A DNA stretch of 58,251 nucleotides, from the NCBI GenBank assembly GCA_000383115.1, contig KB910594.1, positions 1 through 58,251 on the forward strand, given 5' to 3'. The translations under genes were made by a program, and so were the position numbers. Within the stretch, counting starts at the first letter, position 1, and each line of letters starts with the position of its first letter. This DNA comes from an alpha proteobacterium SCGC AAA015-N04. GTDB lineage: Bacteria; Pseudomonadota; Alphaproteobacteria; Puniceispirillales; Marisalimonadaceae. Positions 54,737-58,251 of this stretch are shown here, piece by piece. The notes beneath the pieces were generated by a model. The model was given only the letters and a program-made list of their open reading frames with translations, searched no databases and had not been told where the DNA came from.

Positions 54737-55592
54737 CTATTTATTAATAAAATTTCTAAGGTATAGATTTCTAAGTTCAATTGACATATTTCCTACTTTA
54801 CCATCATTTATTTTATTTTCGTCAATTTTAACAATAGGAGTTACAAATGAAGAAGCACTCGTTAAGAAAACTTCTTTAGATTTATACAATTCTTTTTTTG
54901 AAAACTTTCTTTCAACTACTTTTATTTTTTTGTTTTTGGCAAATTCTAATATAGATTTTCTAGTTATACCTGACAAAATTTTACCATCAATTTCTCTAGT
55001 TATAATTTCTTTTTCATAATTATATATCCATATATTAGAACTCGAGCCTTCAGTTATAAAACCGTCATTATCAACAAAAATTGCTTCATATGCATTTTTT
55101 TTATTTGCTTCTGTTTTAGCAAGAACATTTGGTAAGAGTTGTGTTGTTTTGATATCTGGTCTAGCCCACCTATTATCCATTAGGGTTATGGCTTTAACAC
55201 CTTTGATCTCTTTATCAAAATTGTTAAGTTTTTTTTGTTATGGTAATTGACAATATTGGTCTCATATTTAAATCATGATAACTATGACTTCTCTCAACAA
55301 TACCTCTAGATACTTGCAAATAAATACTCCCATATTCAGCCCTATTAATTCTAATTAGATTTTTTATAATTAGCTTTATTGATAAAGGAGATTTATTAAA
55401 ATTTATCTGCAAAGATTTTAGAGAGTTAAATAACCTTTTTATATGAGCATCAAAATCATAATAAGTATTTTTATCAAATATTATAACTTCATATACAGAA
55501 TCACCAAAATGATAACCTCTGTCATTTATATGAACTTTTGATTTTTCATAATTACAATATTCTCCGTCTATATATGAAATATTAGGCATCAA
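54737..55592 (-). pseudogene. dat: D-amino-acid aminotransferase (class IV), broken by a one-base frameshift
   Basis: Two frames together encode a complete class IV aminotransferase of about 285 residues. Codons 1-122 (55592 down to 55224) hold ISYIDGEY, DRGYHFGDSVYEVI and LQVSRGIVERSH. The rest, including an open frame from 55180, holds RPDIKTTQLLPNVLAK with the PLP Lys, and FITEGSSSNIWI, ILSGITRKSIL and FLTSASSFVTPIV. The frame changes at an eight-A run (T at 55229-55236 on the plus strand); seven A would restore it. No other damage is seen. It may be a sequencing or assembly error, a recent mutation, or a gene rescued by slippage. Its start overlaps the trkA stop. Confidence 0.85.
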
Positions 55593-56974
55593 AAAAAATC
55601 CAAATTTACAGATAATAATTCTTCTATCTTTTTCATTGATTTAACTGGAACAAACATAACAACAATATCTCCTGCCTCTATGATGGTATTGCCTCTTGGT
55701 GATAATATATCATTATTTTCTTTTACAACAGCGCCTAATGACACATCCTTAGGTAATTTAATGTTTTTCAAAGGTTTACCAATAATAGAAGAAGATTTAA
55801 GAGCTTCAAAGGAAATAACTTCACCAAATTCTTCAATTATTGAATGAACATGTTCAATTTGTCCACTTCTTACCTCTTGAAGAATTGAGGATGCTGTAAG
55901 ATTTGGAGGACTTACAACTCCTTCAAGATCAAGAGAGTTAAAAAGTGGAATAAATACTGGTAAATTTATAAGTGCGACTGTATGAGATGCTCCTGATCTT
56001 TTTGCAAGTAAAGAAGATAAGATATTAACTTCATCATTGTTAGTTGCTGCTATATATGTTTCTCCTTGTCCTAAACCAGCTTCTTTAATAATCTCAGGGT
56101 CAAGTGAATCTCCTGAAATTATAGTAGCATATTCAAGATTTTCTGCAGCTCGCCTGGCCTTGTCCTTATCTAATTCAAGCATTGTTAGATTTGTATCAGG
56201 AGAAATCTTGTGTATTTCTTCAGCAACTCTTATTCCAATTGCTCCAGCACCTGATATAGTTACTTTTTCAGCAGTTGTTTCAGCATGACCAAATACATTC
56301 AAAGTTCTATTAATCTGTACTGTAGGACATGCTAAATATATTCTGTCACCAGCTAATATTCTATCATCTCCCCCTCTAGGAACAATAAGATTAGTACCTC
56401 TTATTATTGCCATTATAGTTACTGATAAATCAGGAAATAAGTCTGTTAAATTTCTTAAAGGTGTATCAAGCAATGGACAATCAAGTTTACATGATACACC
56501 TAACATCGTAATAGAAGATCTAGCAAAAAATGCTACGTCAAAAGCTCCAGGCGTTCTCCATTGATTTACAATAGCAGTAGCAACTTCATCTTCTGGTGAA
56601 ATTATTCTATTTACTTTTAAATCTTTTAAAAGAAATTCTACGTATTTTGGATCAAGATAAGCCTTTGATCTTATTCTTATTATCATAGTAGGTGTATTAA
56701 AAATTGATTTAGCAACGTGACAAGCTGCAATATTAATTTCATCTGATTGAGTTACAGCAATTATCATTTCAGTATCTTTAACTCCTGCATCCTCTAATAT
56801 ACTTGGATGAGAAGCAAGTCCTTGAACTCCTCTGACGTCATAAAGCTCGGTAACTTTTTGGATAGCTTCATTGTTTGAGTCGATCACAGTAATATCGAAA
56901 CCTTCATTAGAAAGATGTTCAGTAATAGATATTCCAACACGACCTGCACCACAAATTATAATTTTTTGTTTCAT
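55589..56974 (-). CDS. trkA: Trk potassium uptake system peripheral protein TrkA
   Basis: A 461-residue cytoplasmic gating protein of the Trk K+ channel, with two RCK units. The first NAD-binding motif is IICGAGRVGISITEHL at residues 5-20. The second is ISGAGAIGIRVAEEI near residue 238. Each is followed by a TrkA-C domain (for example IIGKPLKNIKLPKDVSLGAVVKEN near residue 388). It lies 27 bases after ntrX in the standard ntrX-trkA order. Confidence 0.96.
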   Translation of the reverse strand: MKQKIIICGAGRVGISITEHLSNEGFDITVIDSNNEAIQKVTELYDVRGVQGLASHPSILEDAGVKDTEMIIAVTQSDEINIAACHVAKSIFNTPTMIIRIRSKAYLDPKYVEFLLKDLKVNRIISPEDEVATAIVNQWRTPGAFDVAFFARSSITMLGVSCKLDCPLLDTPLRNLTDLFPDLSVTIMAIIRGTNLIVPRGGDDRILAGDRIYLACPTVQINRTLNVFGHAETTAEKVTISGAGAIGIRVAEEIHKISPDTNLTMLELDKDKARRAAENLEYATIISGDSLDPEIIKEAGLGQGETYIAATNNDEVNILSSLLAKRSGASHTVALINLPVFIPLFNSLDLEGVVSPPNLTASSILQEVRSGQIEHVHSIIEEFGEVISFEALKSSSIIGKPLKNIKLPKDVSLGAVVKENNDILSPRGNTIIEAGDIVVMFVPVKSMKKIEELLSVNLDFF

Positions 56975-57001
56975 TATATATAAACTTATTCTTTTCTGTA
57001 G

Positions 57002-58251
57002 TTAATTATATTCATTAATATTTATTTCCAACTCCTTAATTTTTCTATGTAAGGCTGATCTATCCATACCAATAAACTTTGATGTCCTTGCAATATTTCC
57101 TTTAAATCTAATTAATTGTTTTTTTAAATAATCTGATTCAAAAACTTTACGTGCGTCTTTTAGAGATAATTCTAATTCAGAAGAATTAATATTTTTATTA
57201 TTTTTCGCATCATAACCTAAAATTTCTGGGGGTAGATGAGAAGGTTTAATTAAAAAATCTTTATTATTCCCATACATAATAATTAACCATTCTAATATAT
57301 TTTTCAACTGACGAATATTTCCTGGCCACTCATAATTTTGGAAAATTGCAATAGTCTCTTGTGCAAATTTTATTTTAAAACTACTTAGATCCTTTGACAA
57401 AATTTTTAAAAAATGATTCATCAAATCTTCAATATCGTCAACACGCTCATTTAATGGTGGGATGTCTATTGGAGCAACAGATAATCTATAAAATAAATCT
57501 TCTCTTAATTTTCCTTCTTTGATTCGTTTTAACAAATTTTGGTTACTTGCTGATATTATTCTTACGTCTACATGAACCTTATTGTTAGAGCCAATTTTAT
57601 AAAAACTTTGATCCTGAATTGCTTGAACTATCTTTGCTTGTGTTTGAATTGGCAAGTCGCATATCTCATCAAAAAAAAGAGTACCATAATTAGCTTGCTC
57701 AAATAATCCTAAATTTGAATAATTATTATGATTACCATCTATATTGTTGTTCCAACCAAAGAGTACTTGCTCTACTCTCTCTGGAGATAGTGTTGCACAA
57801 GATGCAACGATGAATGGAAAAGAATTCCTATTAGATTTTTTATGCACCCATCTTGCGATTAATTCTTTTCCAGAACCTGAAGGACCTTTTATAAGGATTC
57901 TACTATTATTCATTGAAAGCTTATTTAATTGTAGTTTTATATTTTTAAATACAAAAGATTTACCTACTAACTCCATGCGTTCATTTTCTTTAGTTTCAAA
58001 ATCTAAAACTTTAGCCTTTAAGTTCCTGTCATTTAATGCTTTTTCAACTAGTAATAATAGTCTTTTAGCTTTAAACGGCTTTTCAATAAAATCAAATGCA
58101 CCATTTTTTGCTGCAGTCATAGCAGTTTCAATATTTCCATGACCAGACATCATTATAACTGGTGTTAGTGAATTATATTCTTGACTCCACGATAAAAGTT
58201 CTAATCCAGAATTATTATTGTTATTCATCCATATATCAGTTAATATAAGAG
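57002..58251 (-). CDS. ntrX: Nitrogen/redox response regulator NtrX (N-terminus beyond window edge)
   Basis: A partial AAA+ response regulator; the frame is open to the window edge. The receiver domain begins LILTDIWM, whose Asp is the likely phosphorylation site and lies upstream of the first ATG at 58228. VIMMSGHGNIETAM and FDFIEKPFKAKRL complete it. The AAA+ domain has Walker A KGPSGSGKE and Walker B TLFFDEI. The sigma-54-contacting GAFTGA loop is replaced by an Asn-rich segment, as expected for NtrX rather than NtrC. The C-terminal Fis-type helix-turn-helix ends NIARTSKFIGMDRSALHRKI. The partner kinase gene ntrY should lie off the edge. Confidence 0.93.
   Translation of the reverse strand, partial: LILTDIWMNNNNNSGLELLSWSQEYNSLTPVIMMSGHGNIETAMTAAKNGAFDFIEKPFKAKRLLLLVEKALNDRNLKAKVLDFETKENERMELVGKSFVFKNIKLQLNKLSMNNSRILIKGPSGSGKELIARWVHKKSNRNSFPFIVASCATLSPERVEQVLFGWNNNIDGNHNNYSNLGLFEQANYGTLFFDEICDLPIQTQAKIVQAIQDQSFYKIGSNNKVHVDVRIISASNQNLLKRIKEGKLREDLFYRLSVAPIDIPPLNERVDDIEDLMNHFLKILSKDLSSFKIKFAQETIAIFQNYEWPGNIRQLKNILEWLIIMYGNNKDFLIKPSHLPPEILGYDAKNNKNINSSELELSLKDARKVFESDYLKKQLIRFKGNIARTSKFIGMDRSALHRKIKELEININEYN

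Noticed and set aside
1-58251. CRISPR arrays, insertion sequences, phage genes and toxin-antitoxin pairs
   Set aside because: No regularly spaced repeats, transposase motifs or phage structural genes were found on reading either strand; simple A/T runs are common but not structured.

Overview
The window looks like 58 kb of an AT-rich genome from a streamlined, free-living marine alphaproteobacterium. The evidence for this is the gene order mltB-rlpA-dacA-tmk-holB-metG-tatD, the mfd/sdhE/recG block and the ntrX-trkA-dat-hflX block, all typical of Alphaproteobacteria. Very short spacers, frequent TTG starts and three TRAP-type solute-binding proteins add to it. The exact lineage (for example a HIMB59/AEGEAN-169-like group) cannot be fixed from the sequence alone. 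Both window edges cut genes. The first 95 bases are an inverted copy of 2567-2661, which looks like an amplification or assembly chimera, so the left edge is probably a contig end.

Layout. (1) 1-20.4 kb is a large catabolic region. A minus-strand set (cyclase, VOC protein, alpha/beta hydrolase, LLM flavin oxidoreductase) is divergent from a plus-strand set (3-hydroxyisobutyrate dehydrogenase-type reductase, cupin, YciI protein, second cyclase). A TRAP transporter and a LysR regulator follow. Then comes a long plus-strand operon: flavin reductase, HisD-like dehydrogenase, SDR, quinone-oxidoreductase-type MDR, two-subunit molybdenum hydroxylase and IlvD/Edd-type dehydratase. It ends facing a TRAP-binding-like protein without a signal peptide and an ACMSD-type amidohydrolase. 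The content suggests uptake and ring or chain breakdown of an organic acid or heterocycle; the substrate is unknown. (2) 20.6-29.5 kb is backbone: an MBL hydrolase, tatD, metG, holB, tmk, dacA, rlpA, mltB, a small lipoprotein and tRNA-Ser(UGA).

(3) 29.5-39.5 kb is the most interesting part. A 16-base direct repeat of the tRNA-Ser 3' end (29477-29492 and 39479-39494) brackets a 10.0 kb cassette. It holds a GntR/FadR regulator, a divergent TRAP system (dctPQM), a TauD-type dioxygenase, an EthD-like protein, a fused CoA-transferase, an enoyl-CoA hydratase, an SDR and a 3-hydroxyisobutyrate dehydrogenase-type reductase. There is no integrase. Several of its genes are visibly richer in G+C than the backbone. 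I read it as a tRNA-integrated cargo island carrying a complete import-catabolism-regulation module.

(4) 39.6-44.3 kb holds dhaKL, an HSL-type esterase, a D-threonine-aldolase-like PLP enzyme, a glyoxalase and a small lipoprotein. (5) 44.3-58.25 kb is backbone again: mfd, sdhE, recG, a DUF502 protein, mazG, a YdfG-like SDR, an inositol-monophosphatase-family enzyme, hflX, a frameshifted D-amino-acid aminotransferase, trkA and the 3' part of ntrX, which runs off the right edge. No rRNA, CRISPR array, insertion sequence or phage gene was seen, and no stretch longer than 300 bases lacks a gene.
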